Shown here: positions 7,494 to 15,711 of the stretch, piece by piece
How the letters are laid out: every line of letters begins with the position of its first letter
Position numbering within the stretch: position 1 is the first letter of the stretch
DNA from: VRUE01 sp036376915
GTDB taxonomy: Bacteria > Actinomycetota > Thermoleophilia > Solirubrobacterales > 70-9
Length of the DNA stretch: 64,000 nt
NCBI GenBank assembly: GCA_036376915.1
Contig: DASUZK010000100.1
Location: 10,833-74,832 of the forward strand
Direction: 5' to 3'
Made by a program: the position numbers and the translations under genes
The notes under the pieces: model-generated
The model's database searches: none
What the model was told of the DNA's origin: nothing
What the model saw: the letters and a program-made list of their open reading frames with translations, nothing else

Positions 7494-8414
7494 GTGGAGT
7501 TGAAGAGCCTGACCGAGCAGAAATCGCTGCTGGCCACCCTGGCCCCCGGCAAACGAGCGCGCCTGAGGCGCCTGCTATTCGAGTTCGGACCGGGCAACGG
7601 CACCCTGATGCTGCTGCCGATCGACCAGGGCATCGAGCACGGCCCGCGCGACTTCTTCCCCAACCCGGCGTCGAAAGACCCCGACTACCAGTTCCGGCTC
7701 GCCGCCGAGGCCGGCTACTCGGCCCTCGCCTGCCAGATCGGGATGGCGACCAAGTACTACCCCGACTACGCCGGCCAGGTGCCGTTGATCCTCAAGGTCA
7801 ACGGCAAGACCGATGTCCCCTCCTCCGCCAAGGCGTTCTCGTCCTGCAACGCCAGCGTCGAGGACGCGGTGCGGCTCGGTGCCGACGCCGTCGGCTACAC
7901 GCTCTACGTCGGCTCGCCGCGCCAGGACGAGGACCTCGCCCAGCTGCGGACCGTGCGCGAAGACTGCGACCGCTTCGGGATGCCGCTGATCGTCTGGTCC
8001 TACCCGCGCGGCGAGGCGATCGACGCCAAGGGCGGCGCCGGCTCCTTCTACGCGATCGACTACGCGGCGCGGATGGCGATGGAGATGGGCGCCGACGTGG
8101 TCAAGCTCAACATGCCGAAGATCGACCCGGAAAAGGACAAGGACGCTCCCGCGCCCTACGACGAGATGCGGGTCGACCAGGCGGAGGCGATCCGCCAGTG
8201 CGTCGAGTCCGCCGGCCGCTCGCTGGTCGTGCTCTCGGGCGGCTCCAAGGTCGACGACGAGACCGTGCTCACCAACACCCGCGAGGTGATGGAAGCTGGC
8301 GGCTCGGGCGTGATCTTCGGCCGCAACGTCTGGCAGCGCGAGTGGAACGACGCGCTCGAGATCATCGCCCAAATCAAGGAGACGCTGCTCGGCAGCGTTC
8401 GCCGCATCCCCTAG
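7494..8414 (+). CDS. fbaB: class I fructose-bisphosphate aldolase (DhnA/FbaB type)
   Basis: 306 residues of the DeoC/FbaB-type Schiff-base aldolases, which interconvert fructose 1,6-bisphosphate and two triose phosphates in glycolysis/gluconeogenesis. Family blocks include LLPIDQGIEHGP near residues 40-52, the Schiff-base lysine K204 in VVKLNMPK, and the phosphate-binding SGGSK followed by FGRNVWQR near the C-terminus. The start is the GTG at 7494, because AGGAGG lies 7 bases upstream; the frame is open further upstream but without a ribosome-binding site. It is followed by a 17-bp-arm inverted repeat. Confidence 0.92.
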   Translation: MELKSLTEQKSLLATLAPGKRARLRRLLFEFGPGNGTLMLLPIDQGIEHGPRDFFPNPASKDPDYQFRLAAEAGYSALACQIGMATKYYPDYAGQVPLILKVNGKTDVPSSAKAFSSCNASVEDAVRLGADAVGYTLYVGSPRQDEDLAQLRTVREDCDRFGMPLIVWSYPRGEAIDAKGGAGSFYAIDYAARMAMEMGADVVKLNMPKIDPEKDKDAPAPYDEMRVDQAEAIRQCVESAGRSLVVLSGGSKVDDETVLTNTREVMEAGGSGVIFGRNVWQREWNDALEIIAQIKETLLGSVRRIP

Positions 8415-8422
8415 CCCGACCA

Positions 8423-8465
8423 GTGCAACGTTTTACGGCACTGAGAGCGCCGTAAAACGTTGCAC
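8423..8465. repeat. perfect inverted repeat, 17-bp arms
   Basis: Arms 8423-8439 and 8449-8465 are perfectly complementary (start GTGCAACG) around a 9-base loop. The arms are unusually AT-containing for this DNA (a TTTTA/TAAAA core). It sits 8 bp after the aldolase stop, so it could be a terminator, but no T-tract follows; I found no second copy. Confidence 0.85.
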
Positions 8466-8513
8466 CTTGGTGCTTGGGGAGAGAGAAATGCCACCCCGTC
8501 GGCTTAACTAGGG

Positions 8514-9029
8514 GTGGGGCACGGTCTTTGGAGCCGCGGTCAGCTCGGCAGCTTGGTGCTGCTGGCGGCCGCGGCTCTGCTGATTCTGCGGCCGTGGGAG
8601 GGCGGCGATGAGGCGGGGCCGAGGGCGGTCGACGCCCTCGTCACCCGCGTGGTCGACGGCGACACGATAGAGGTGCGGATCGACGGCACGGCCGAGGACG
8701 TCCGCTACATAGGCGTCGACACGCCCGAGACGGTCAAGCCGGGCACGCCCGTGCAGTGCTTCGGGCCGCGCGCCTCGGCTTTCAACCACCGCCTGGTCGA
8801 GGGCAGGCGGGTACGGCTGGTCTTCGGCGTCGAGCGCCGCGATGCCTACGGGAGGCTGCTCGCCTACGTCTACCTGGGGCATCGGTTCGTCAACGCGAGC
8901 CTGGTCCGGCGGGGGCTGGCGCGCACGCTGACGATTCCTCCCAACGACCGCTTCGCACCGCTGCTGCGAGGGCTCGAGTTGAGCGCCGCACGCGCGGGAC
9001 GGGGGCTCTGGGGCGCATGCGCACCGTGA
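8514..9029 (+). CDS. thermonuclease-like (SNase) protein, membrane-anchored or secreted
   Basis: 171 residues with a short N-terminal hydrophobic segment (about 11-25) that acts as signal or anchor, followed by a staphylococcal-nuclease domain. Visible family blocks are RVVDGDTIEV (calcium-site aspartates), YIGVDTPET, and ERRDAYGRLLAYVYL containing catalytic Arg/Glu-type positions. Such enzymes cut DNA and RNA outside the cytoplasm, using calcium. GTG at 8514 is the only start compatible with the domain; its Shine-Dalgarno is weak. An upstream ATG at 8488 is out of frame and stops after seven codons. Confidence 0.85.
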   Translation: MGHGLWSRGQLGSLVLLAAAALLILRPWEGGDEAGPRAVDALVTRVVDGDTIEVRIDGTAEDVRYIGVDTPETVKPGTPVQCFGPRASAFNHRLVEGRRVRLVFGVERRDAYGRLLAYVYLGHRFVNASLVRRGLARTLTIPPNDRFAPLLRGLELSAARAGRGLWGACAP

Positions 9030-9118
9030 CCCTCTCGTGATCGATCGCACACTTCCTCCCCCTGCAAGCGCTCATTCGCCTTTGCTACGGTCCCCCGCGG
9101 CCCCTGGGCCACCCGACC

Positions 9119-9358
9119 ATGCGCATGCGTCAAAGCATCTCCCAGTTCGAGACGGCCTTCGAGCAGGAGACATCACTCGAGCGCCGCCGCCGCGAGCAGC
9201 TTCGCCGGCGGGCCGCCAACCGTTCGCGGGCGCGGCGGATCACACGCAGCGAGCAGGAGAGCAAGGTGCGCTTTAGCGTCCTCGCCGTCTGTCTCACGGT
9301 GACCGTGGTCGTCGTCGTCGTATCGATGTTCGAGGCGCTCGCCTTCCTGATGGCCTAG
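9119..9358 (+). CDS. small basic single-pass membrane protein
   Basis: 79 residues with a long, strongly basic, Arg-rich amphipathic N-terminal half (residues about 20-48) followed by one very hydrophobic helix (about 52-76, a VVVVVV core). The layout is that of a small inner-membrane protein with a cytoplasmic basic tail able to touch nucleic acid or phospholipid. It lies between the nuclease and a highly charged putative DNA-binding gene, all on the same strand. I do not recognise the family. Confidence 0.6.
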   Translation: MRMRQSISQFETAFEQETSLERRRREQLRRRAANRSRARRITRSEQESKVRFSVLAVCLTVTVVVVVVSMFEALAFLMA

Positions 9359-9401
9359 GCGACTGCGCCCGACCCTCTCGGTTGAATAGACTCGCGCGCC
9401 G

Positions 9402-9977
9402 ATGGCAAGACGTTCGCTGAAGCCACAGCTAAATCAGATCCGCGCCTGGGTGCGCCAGGGCCGGACCGACGCCTGGATCGCCCACCAGCTCGAAGTCAGC
9501 ACCTCGGAGCTGCGCGAGTTCCGGAAACAGCACGGCTTCACGCCCGACGAGGAGGATTCCGCCGCGGGCGAGGTCGATCTGCGCGACGAGATCGAGGCCG
9601 AGATCGAGGCCGCGGCCGCCGAGGAGCCCGAAGAGGAAGAGGAACCCGAATCTGAGTCCGAGTCCGAAGAGGACGGCGAGGAGACGGAGCGCTCCGGAGA
9701 CGGAGCCGGGGACCGGCCGAAACGCAGGCGCCGTCGCGGCCGCCGCGGAGGCCGCGGGCGACGCAAAGACCTGGAGGCGAGCTTCGACCACGGCGAGACC
9801 GACGGCTACGGCCTCTGGCTCGACCCGGCGGTCAAGGACAACCCCGTGTATGCCGAGCACTGGGCCGGCAAGCGGGAGGTCACTGTGCGGATCGACGCCG
9901 ATCAGATCGTGATTCGGCGTGCTGGCGAGTCCCCGGAGCCCGGCGGTTCGGGCGATTCCGGCGACTCGGACGACTGA
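9402..9977 (+). CDS. hypothetical protein: helix-turn-helix-like N-terminus, acidic centre, Arg-rich patch
   Basis: 191 residues in four zones. Residues 1-48 resemble a small helix-turn-helix (WVRQGRTDAWIAHQLEVSTSELREF). Residues 49-105 are almost pure Glu/Asp/Ser. Residues 106-125 form an Arg/Gly block similar to RGG-type RNA-binding patches. Residues 126-175 form a compact domain (GYGLWLDPAVKDNP) before a Gly/Ser/Asp tail. The alternation of acidic and basic low-complexity parts suggests nucleic-acid binding with self-association, but this is inference. The gene ends 27 bp before a family A palindrome. Confidence 0.65.
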   Translation: MARRSLKPQLNQIRAWVRQGRTDAWIAHQLEVSTSELREFRKQHGFTPDEEDSAAGEVDLRDEIEAEIEAAAAEEPEEEEEPESESESEEDGEETERSGDGAGDRPKRRRRRGRRGGRGRRKDLEASFDHGETDGYGLWLDPAVKDNPVYAEHWAGKREVTVRIDADQIVIRRAGESPEPGGSGDSGDSDD

Positions 9978-10003
9978 GAGCCAAGCTCCGCAAACCGGCA
10001 CGG

Positions 10004-10095
10004 CCCGGCGGGTCCTGTCGTCGCAGGGGACCCACCGCCCTTCCGGTCGCTAAAGCGTCCTCAGGGCGGTTCCCCCTACGACGCCACCCGCCGGG
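10004..10095. repeat. palindromic repeat family A, copy 1 (intergenic)
   Basis: A 92-bp nested palindrome: outer arms CCCGGCGGGT (10004-) and ACCCGCCGGG (-10095), inner arms ACCGCCCT/AGGGCGGT, and a centre containing CGCTAAAGCG. One outer half reads GGGTCCTGTCG, the other GACGCCACCC, which gives the element a direction. It lies between convergent genes, where it may also end transcription. Confidence 0.9.
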
Positions 10096-10114
10096 AGGGG
10101 CGGTCATTTGAGAA

Positions 10115-12502
10115 CTACTGAGCCTGGGGGGTGTCGGGGATTCGGTGAAGCGGGGCGTTGGCTGGGCCGCAGGCCTTGGGGTTGAGCTTGCCGTGGAGTC
10201 TCCAGAGGGTGATTTGGCCGTTGCGTTGGATTGGGGTGGCTGCGTGGTCGCCGCGGAGCCAGCGGGTCTCTGGGGAGGGGACTGGGGCGTCGGTGTGGAG
10301 GAAGTTTAGGAAGGGGCTGGTGAGGAGATAATCGAGGTCGGCTTCGTTGACGGCGGTGCGGAAGGCGGCGCAGGTGGGGATTGCGTTGAAGGCGGCGTGG
10401 GGGCCCTTTTCGCCCAGGTAGACGACGCGGTTGGAGAGGTCGGTGCCGTAGAAGCCGTACTGGAGGAAGCCGGCGGTGGTGCCGGCCAGGCCGATGCGGG
10501 TGTCCTCGAGGTCTCGGGACCACTGGTAGGCGGCGTCGAGGCCTAGACCGGGGATCTTCGAGCCGGCGGCAAAGCGATCCCGGAGATAGTCGCGCTGGAT
10601 GGGGTAGCCGAGGGCGAGGATGAGCAGGAGGAGGGCGGCGAAGCCGCTGATGAGGAGAGGCAAACGGTGTCGGCCGGCGGGTGGCGCCGTAGGGGACCCA
10701 CCGCCCCTTCCGGTCGCTAACGCGTCCTCCGGGGCGGTCCCCCCTACAGCGCCACCCGCCGGAGGCGCCAACTTGGCAAGGCGTGTGTGACTGAGCCAGA
10801 CCAGTCCGGCTGGGACGACAACGGCCAGAAACGCCAGCGCCACTCCGAAGACGCGGGCTGGGTCGCGGAGGACGGCGTCGGCGCGGTTCGTCACCACCAG
10901 CAATACGAGCAGCCCTCCGAGCAGGGTCCATTCGCGCCAGCCGTCCAGGCGCTTGAAGCTGAGAGGGAGCAGGGTCAGGCCTAGGAGGAGGGCTGGGACG
11001 GTGTAGCGGATGTTGATGCCGAAGCCGGTGGGGGCACCCTCGGCACCGGCGGCGCTGAGCGGGGTGAAGAGGTAGGCGAGCATGCCGAAGAGGGCGACGG
11101 TGCCCATCCAGCGCAGGACGCGGTCCCGGCCACGCAGGAGCACCCAGACGGCGCCGGCGACCGCGCTGGCGATCACAAGCGGCCAGAGGGCGCCGAAGGC
11201 CTGGTGCAGGCCCGGCTCGAAATAGCCGCGCCAGACGCCGGTGTCGGTCAGGTAGTGGACGATGCTGAAGTCGGGGCGGCCCTCCTGCAGCCGCTCGGGA
11301 TGGGGCAGCGGGATAGGCCCGAGGCTCGTTGCCTGTGGCAGGGGATTGCCGGCGACGATCAGGTTGCGCAGGTACCAGTAGCCGCCGCCGAGGAGAGCGG
11401 GGACGAACCACCAGCCGAAAGCTGCCCAGCGCCTCCCAGCAGGGGCCAGGGCGATGACGGCGAGCGTCAGCGCCGCAGCCATGGCCACCGCCGTCGACTT
11501 GGTGCCCACCGCAAGCCCGGTGGCCAACCCGGCGGCAACGATGGCCCAGGTGAGGCCTGGGGGCGTGTCGGCGCGCGGGTCCTGTCGTGGGGGAGGGGGG
11601 CCTGCGGGGGGGCGCACGGCGTCCGTTCTCGCCCCCCCTCCCCCACGCCACCCGCGCGAGACGCGGGGCAGGGCGTTGACGAGGATCGCGGCGGCAGCCA
11701 GCAAGAGAGCGGCAGCAACGAGGTCATTCTTGGCAGCCCCCGGCTCCCTCACCACGAGCGTGTGGCACTCGAGGACGATGGCAGCTGCGACGACCGTAAG
11801 GTGCCCCCGCCCATACGGCCGCCCGATGCACCAAGCCGCGAGGAACGCGATTCCAAGGAAGCTGAAGTTCAAGAAGAGCGAGAGCGTGTCTCGCTCTGTA
11901 AGCAGGATGCCTATCGCGTGCAGAAGCTCGGAGTTCTGCGGATACAGCCAGTTCGTGAAGACCGTCTCGGTGTAGTGCAGCCCCGTGACCGAGTGGCTCT
12001 TCGCCATCTCTACGGCGAACGGCATGTGGTACCAGAGCGAGTCGAAGTTGAAGATGCCTCGGTCCAGCGCGTCCTTGGTCGTCAGCCCCCAGTGAGCGAA
12101 GACCAAGGCAATCACCCCGACGGTCACGACCCAGGGCAGCCAAGCCGTCCCTCCGGCGGGTGGCGTCGTAGGGGGGACCGCCCCTGAGGACGCTTTAGCG
12201 ACCGGAAGGGGCGGTGGGTCCCCTACGGCGACAGGACCCGCCGGCCGGAGCCTCCAAGCCAGCCCCGCCAACAGAGCGGATGAGCCAACGAGCGCCCACG
12301 CGTAGAGGAGTCCGACTGTGCCGAGGATCTCGCCGAGCCAGATCAGCAGGGCGATAGCAGCGACACTCTCGACAAGCCGGGCAGGCGCCCCGTCCCAAGC
12401 GGGGAGCAGCCTTTGCCGCAGTCGATATGCCGTAAAGCCGATCGAGAGGCCGACCAGAACCAGCGCCACCGCACCGAGGATGTAGGTGCCAGCGCTAACC
12501 AC
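10115..12502 (-). CDS. large polytopic membrane protein, GT-C (family 39)-like, carrying three in-frame palindromic repeats
   Basis: 795 residues with about a dozen membrane helices and a large C-terminal domain. Near residues 150-165 lies FNFDSLWYHMPFAVEMA, resembling the Asp-containing first loop of GT-C/PMT glycosyltransferases that use lipid-linked sugars, so transfer of a sugar outside the membrane is my inference. Three stretches unlike the rest (about residues 87-117, 282-311 and 581-610, Pro/Gly/Ala/Arg-rich) are encoded by family A palindromes and fall between hydrophobic segments, so they probably form tolerated loops. Start is GTG at 12502 with GGAGTGA 5 bases upstream, next to a family B repeat. 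Confidence 0.75.
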   Translation of the reverse strand: MVSAGTYILGAVALVLVGLSIGFTAYRLRQRLLPAWDGAPARLVESVAAIALLIWLGEILGTVGLLYAWALVGSSALLAGLAWRLRPAGPVAVGDPPPLPVAKASSGAVPPTTPPAGGTAWLPWVVTVGVIALVFAHWGLTTKDALDRGIFNFDSLWYHMPFAVEMAKSHSVTGLHYTETVFTNWLYPQNSELLHAIGILLTERDTLSLFLNFSFLGIAFLAAWCIGRPYGRGHLTVVAAAIVLECHTLVVREPGAAKNDLVAAALLLAAAAILVNALPRVSRGWRGGGGARTDAVRPPAGPPPPRQDPRADTPPGLTWAIVAAGLATGLAVGTKSTAVAMAAALTLAVIALAPAGRRWAAFGWWFVPALLGGGYWYLRNLIVAGNPLPQATSLGPIPLPHPERLQEGRPDFSIVHYLTDTGVWRGYFEPGLHQAFGALWPLVIASAVAGAVWVLLRGRDRVLRWMGTVALFGMLAYLFTPLSAAGAEGAPTGFGINIRYTVPALLLGLTLLPLSFKRLDGWREWTLLGGLLVLLVVTNRADAVLRDPARVFGVALAFLAVVVPAGLVWLSHTRLAKLAPPAGGAVGGTAPEDALATGRGGGSPTAPPAGRHRLPLLISGFAALLLLILALGYPIQRDYLRDRFAAGSKIPGLGLDAAYQWSRDLEDTRIGLAGTTAGFLQYGFYGTDLSNRVVYLGEKGPHAAFNAIPTCAAFRTAVNEADLDYLLTSPFLNFLHTDAPVPSPETRWLRGDHAATPIQRNGQITLWRLHGKLNPKACGPANAPLHRIPDTPQAQ
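10674..10762. repeat. palindromic repeat family A, copy 2 (inside coding sequence)
   Basis: 89 bp with 14-bp outer arms CCGGCGGGTGGCGC and GCGCCACCCGCCGG and the same inner core as copy 1 (CCTTCCGGTCGCTAA). It is read in frame within the 10115-12502 gene as residues about 581-610, starting PAGG and ending PPAG. Confidence 0.9.
11572..11658. repeat. palindromic repeat family A, divergent copy 3 (inside coding sequence)
   Basis: 87 bp with outer arms CGCGCGGGT/ACCCGCGCG. The family marks GGGTCCTGTCG and CGCCACCC are kept at the two ends, but the interior is replaced by G-runs and C-runs (GTGGGGGAGGGGGG / CCCCCCCTCCCCCAC). It encodes residues about 282-311 of the membrane protein. More diverged than the other copies. 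Confidence 0.7.
12153..12244. repeat. palindromic repeat family A, copy 4 (inside coding sequence)
   Basis: 92 bp, nearly identical to copies 1 and 5 in the core (GGACGCTTTAGCGACCGG) and in the opposite orientation to copy 1. It is read in frame as residues about 87-117 of the membrane protein, beginning PAGP and ending PPAGG. Copy 2 is inserted the other way round, yet its translation also begins PAG and ends PPAG. Confidence 0.9.
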
Positions 12503-12514
12503 GGCTCACTCCGG

Positions 12515-12561
12515 TTCCGGTGCGCTTTATCCCCATATAAGGGGGGAAAGGCGCACCGGAA
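12515..12561. repeat. short palindromic repeat family B, copy 1
   Basis: 47 bp: arms TTCCGGTGCGC (12515-12525) and GCGCACCGGAA (12551-12561), with inner TTTATCCCC/GGGGGGAAAG around ATATAA. It lies between ftsB and the start of the large membrane-protein gene, 13 bp before that start codon, so it would form a hairpin in the leader of the message. Confidence 0.9.
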
Positions 12562-12592
12562 GGGCTGGTTGGGGGATTGGAGGCGATCGGCC

Positions 12593-12952
12593 TCAGAGGC
12601 CGTGGACGACTATCGGGGTCTCGCCGGGGGCGACCATGCCCTGGGCGCGTGCCTTGCCGTTGAGGTAGATCGGGTCGTCGGCGTGCTGGATCTGCCAGTG
12701 GAGGCGGGTGTTTTCGTCCTGCACCTCGTGCAGCTTGGCTTTGGCGGCCGTCGTCGCCGTGTAGGTCTTGACGAAGTCGATCACCGGGTTGAGATAGGAG
12801 TAGAGGACCGCGGCGAGCACGAGGGTCAGCGCGACCCGGCCGACGCGATCCCAATGGACGCGACTCGCGCCGCGCCGCGCCGCGGGACGACGAGCCGGGC
12901 GGCGCCTGGGCGCCGCGGCGGGCTTTCTCCTCGCCTGCGCACGCGCTGCCAT
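12593..12952 (-). CDS. ftsB: FtsB/DivIC-type septum formation protein
   Basis: 119 residues: a basic, Pro/Ala/Arg-rich cytoplasmic N-terminus (1-35), one membrane helix (about 38-56), a short extracytoplasmic coiled coil (about 65-90) and the family end block YLNGKARAQGMVAPGET. FtsB-type proteins link FtsL and FtsQ in the divisome and help switch on septal peptidoglycan synthesis. It follows eno by 47 bp on the same strand, as in most Actinomycetota, which supports the assignment. The DUF501 gene that usually comes next is missing here. Confidence 0.88.
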   Translation of the reverse strand: MAARAQARRKPAAAPRRRPARRPAARRGASRVHWDRVGRVALTLVLAAVLYSYLNPVIDFVKTYTATTAAKAKLHEVQDENTRLHWQIQHADDPIYLNGKARAQGMVAPGETPIVVHGL

Positions 12953-12999
12953 GCCCGCTCCTACGCGGTCGGGCGGCGCATTCCTTCATCGGAGCGCGC

Positions 13000-14298
13000 C
13001 TAAGCGGAGCGTTGGCGGAATGCCTGCAAACCCGGGAAGGTCGCGGAGTCGCCAAGTTCCTCCTCGATCCGGAGCAGGCGGTTGTACTTGGCGACCCGGT
13101 CCGAGCGCGAGGGGGCGCCGGTCTTGATCTGGCCGGCGCCCGTGGCGACGGCGAGGTCGGCGATCGTCGTGTCCTCGGTCTCCCCCGAGCGGTGCGAGAT
13201 CACCGCCGTGTAGCCGGCGTCGCGGGCGATGCGAATCGCCTCCAGGGTCTCGGTGAGAGTGCCGATCTGGTTGACCTTGACCAGGATCGAGTTGCCGACG
13301 CCGGCCTCGATCCCCCGCCGCAGGCGCTCGGGATTGGTGACGAAGAGGTCGTCGCCGACCAGCTGGACGCTGTCGCCGAGCTTCTCGGTGAGGAGCTTCC
13401 AGCCGTCCCAGTCCTCCTCGTCCATCCCGTCCTCGATCGAGAGGATCGGGTAGCGCGAGCAGGCGTCCTCCCAGTAGGACGCCATCTCCTCCGGCGAGAG
13501 CGAGCGGCCCTCGTGCTCGAGCACGTAGGCACCGCCCTCGAAGACCTCGCTGGTGGCCGGGTCGAGGGCGATGAAGACGTCCGTGCCCGGTGCGTAGCCG
13601 GCCGCCTCGACGCCCGCCAGCACGGCCTGCAGGGCCGCCTCGTTGGACTCGAGGTTCGGCGCGAAGCCGCCCTCGTCGCCGACCGCGGTCGAGTGGCCGC
13701 TCGCCGCGAGGCTCTTCTTCAGCGCGTGGAAGACCTCGGCGCCCACCCGCAGGCACTCCGAGAAGCTCGTCGCTCCGGCGGGGACGACCATGAACTCCTG
13801 GAAGTCGACCGAGTTGTCGGCGTGAGCGCCACCGTTGAGGACGTTCATCATCGGCACCGGGAGCACAGTCGGCTCCCCCTCTCCGTACAGCTCCGCCAGG
13901 TAGCGGAAGAGGGGCTGGCCGGCATCCATCGCCGCCGCCTTGGCGACCGCCAGCGAGACGCCGAGGATCGCGTTCGCCCCCAGCCTGCCCTTGTTCGGGG
14001 TGCCGTCGAGCTCGATCGCCCTCGCGTCGAGCCCCGCCTGGTCGGCGGCATCGAGGCCCTTCAGCGCGGCCGCGATCTCGCCGTTGACGTTGGCGACGGC
14101 GAGCGAGACGCCCTTACCGGCCCAGGCGTCGCCGCCGTCGCGCAGCTCGACCGCCTCGAACTCGCCGGTGGAGGCGCCGGAGGGCACCGCGGCCAGACCG
14201 CGGGCGCCCGACTCGAGCGCGACCTCGACCTCGACGGTCGGGTTGCCCCGCGAATCGAGGATCTGGCGGGCGTGAATGGAGGAGATCGGCGCGCTCAC
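13000..14298 (-). CDS. eno: enolase
   Basis: 432 residues, standard enolase length. The enzyme interconverts 2-phosphoglycerate and phosphoenolpyruvate in the cytoplasm, and in many bacteria also joins the RNA degradosome. Visible signatures are the N-terminal SGASTGEFEAVELRDGG, GDEGGFAPNL with a catalytic glutamate, the metal-binding SIEDGMDEEDW and GDDLFVTNP, the catalytic lysine in ILVKVNQIGTL, and SHRSGETEDTTIADLAV near the C-terminus. The gene lies between the PpiC-type foldase (30 bp upstream) and ftsB (downstream), and the three are probably cotranscribed. Confidence 0.97.
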   Translation of the reverse strand: MSAPISSIHARQILDSRGNPTVEVEVALESGARGLAAVPSGASTGEFEAVELRDGGDAWAGKGVSLAVANVNGEIAAALKGLDAADQAGLDARAIELDGTPNKGRLGANAILGVSLAVAKAAAMDAGQPLFRYLAELYGEGEPTVLPVPMMNVLNGGAHADNSVDFQEFMVVPAGATSFSECLRVGAEVFHALKKSLAASGHSTAVGDEGGFAPNLESNEAALQAVLAGVEAAGYAPGTDVFIALDPATSEVFEGGAYVLEHEGRSLSPEEMASYWEDACSRYPILSIEDGMDEEDWDGWKLLTEKLGDSVQLVGDDLFVTNPERLRRGIEAGVGNSILVKVNQIGTLTETLEAIRIARDAGYTAVISHRSGETEDTTIADLAVATGAGQIKTGAPSRSDRVAKYNRLLRIEEELGDSATFPGLQAFRQRSA

Positions 14299-14328
14299 GG
14301 ACGCGGCAGTCTATTCAGCCCGGCGGCG

Positions 14329-15678
14329 CTATTCGCCTTCGGGCGGAGCTTCTTCGGGCGTAGCTTCGGGGGTGCCTTCAGGGGCCACCCCGGCTGGGAG
14401 TTCGGTGCTTTCGGGCGCGGCCGCTTCGAGCTTCGACGGACGCGGCCGCTGGACGAGCGCCTGCCCTTCGGGTTCCAGGACCGTCACCGAGCCCGGCTGG
14501 GCCGGTTTGATCGGGGTAATCAGGGCCGGGCAAGCTTCCGGCGGTTCGGCCGGGTTGGCTTCGTAGCAGGCCGGGTTGGCTTCGGCCGGGCGGCCGTCGC
14601 TCTCGTAGTTGGCGCAGCGGGCGATCATGACCTCCGAGGTGCAGAACGTGCGCGAGGCCCAGGTGCTTTCGTAGTTGCGAAGGAAGGCGTTGAAGGACTG
14701 TGTGGCCAACTGTTCGGTCAGCTGGGCGCTGATCTGCGATTCCGCTTCTTCGAGTGACTGGACTTTCTGAGGAGTGATCTTCGCCACTTCGAAGATCACG
14801 AAGCCGCGGCTTTCCCTCAGCGGCCCTTCGAGCTCGCCTTGTTCCGCCGCGAAGACCACCGCGTTCAGAGGTTCGGCCACCCCCCCTTCGGAGATGCCCG
14901 TCTGGAGCCCGCCTTTGTTTTTCGTCGCCGGGTCCGTCGAGTACTTCTTCGTGACCTCTTCCCAACTTTCGGTCGAGTCGTCCTTTTCGAGCTCGGCCTT
15001 GGCTTCTTCGACCTTCGACTCGTCCTTGTTGACGACGATCCGGATGTCGCGGCTCTCGGGCGTCGTGAACTGGCTGGCACTCGCCGCTTCGTAGTAGTCC
15101 TCGATTTCGCTGCTGCTCGGAGTCGGCGCTTCTTCCTGGACCTTGGCCTGGATCTTCCCGCTGAGGATCTGGAGGGTGACCCGCCGGTTGACGTCCTCAG
15201 TCGTGTACCGGGATTCCTTGAGGAATTCTTGGTACTGCTTCTCGGACTGGAAGGACTGTTCCTTGAGTTTCTTCAGTTCGGTGTCGACTTCCTGCTGCGT
15301 TACCGGGGGGAAGCCCATTTCCGCCGCCTCGCCCTGGATCCAGATCGAGTCGAGCAATTCGCCGAGCGCGGTTTCCCTGAGGCCGTCGTACTGTTCGTCG
15401 CCGGGCTTGGGGATGGGTGAGATCTGGGATTCCGCCGCGGCCTGGACGATGCCGTGGTTCAGTTCCTCCTCGGTGATCGTGCCGATGTCGCCGGGAACGT
15501 CCTCGACCACGGCGACGGCCCCGGAGGGGATGCTGGGATCGCCGATCCCGTTGGCGATCGCGATGCCGGCGAAGAGAAGAACCAGCAGGGCCGCGAAACC
15601 GACCAGGACGAGGCGCTTCAGCCCCGCCGCTTTGCTCTGCCGTTTATTCGACGCCACCGAGCGGGCAGCATAGATCAA
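14329..15678 (-). CDS. membrane-anchored SurA/PpiC-type peptidyl-prolyl isomerase
   Basis: 449 residues. A short cytoplasmic N-terminus and a membrane anchor (about 22-42) are followed by a SurA_N-like helical region with TITEEELN and VTQQEVDTELKKLK, then a parvulin-type rotamase domain (about 208-320) recognisable by YSTDPATKNKGGLQTGI and ESRGFVIFEVAKI, and a Pro/Glu-rich C-terminal tail. It should act outside the membrane as a foldase/chaperone for exported proteins. Four cysteines after the rotamase domain could form disulfides. Glutamate is encoded mostly by GAA, unlike the neighbouring eno and mfd. It sits between mfd and eno, where other Actinomycetota often carry mazG. Confidence 0.88.
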   Translation of the reverse strand: MIYAARSVASNKRQSKAAGLKRLVLVGFAALLVLLFAGIAIANGIGDPSIPSGAVAVVEDVPGDIGTITEEELNHGIVQAAAESQISPIPKPGDEQYDGLRETALGELLDSIWIQGEAAEMGFPPVTQQEVDTELKKLKEQSFQSEKQYQEFLKESRYTTEDVNRRVTLQILSGKIQAKVQEEAPTPSSSEIEDYYEAASASQFTTPESRDIRIVVNKDESKVEEAKAELEKDDSTESWEEVTKKYSTDPATKNKGGLQTGISEGGVAEPLNAVVFAAEQGELEGPLRESRGFVIFEVAKITPQKVQSLEEAESQISAQLTEQLATQSFNAFLRNYESTWASRTFCTSEVMIARCANYESDGRPAEANPACYEANPAEPPEACPALITPIKPAQPGSVTVLEPEGQALVQRPRPSKLEAAAPESTELPAGVAPEGTPEATPEEAPPEGE

Positions 15679-15711
15679 ATGCGACCGGCAAGGGCCGGCG
15701 GCAGCGACGCC

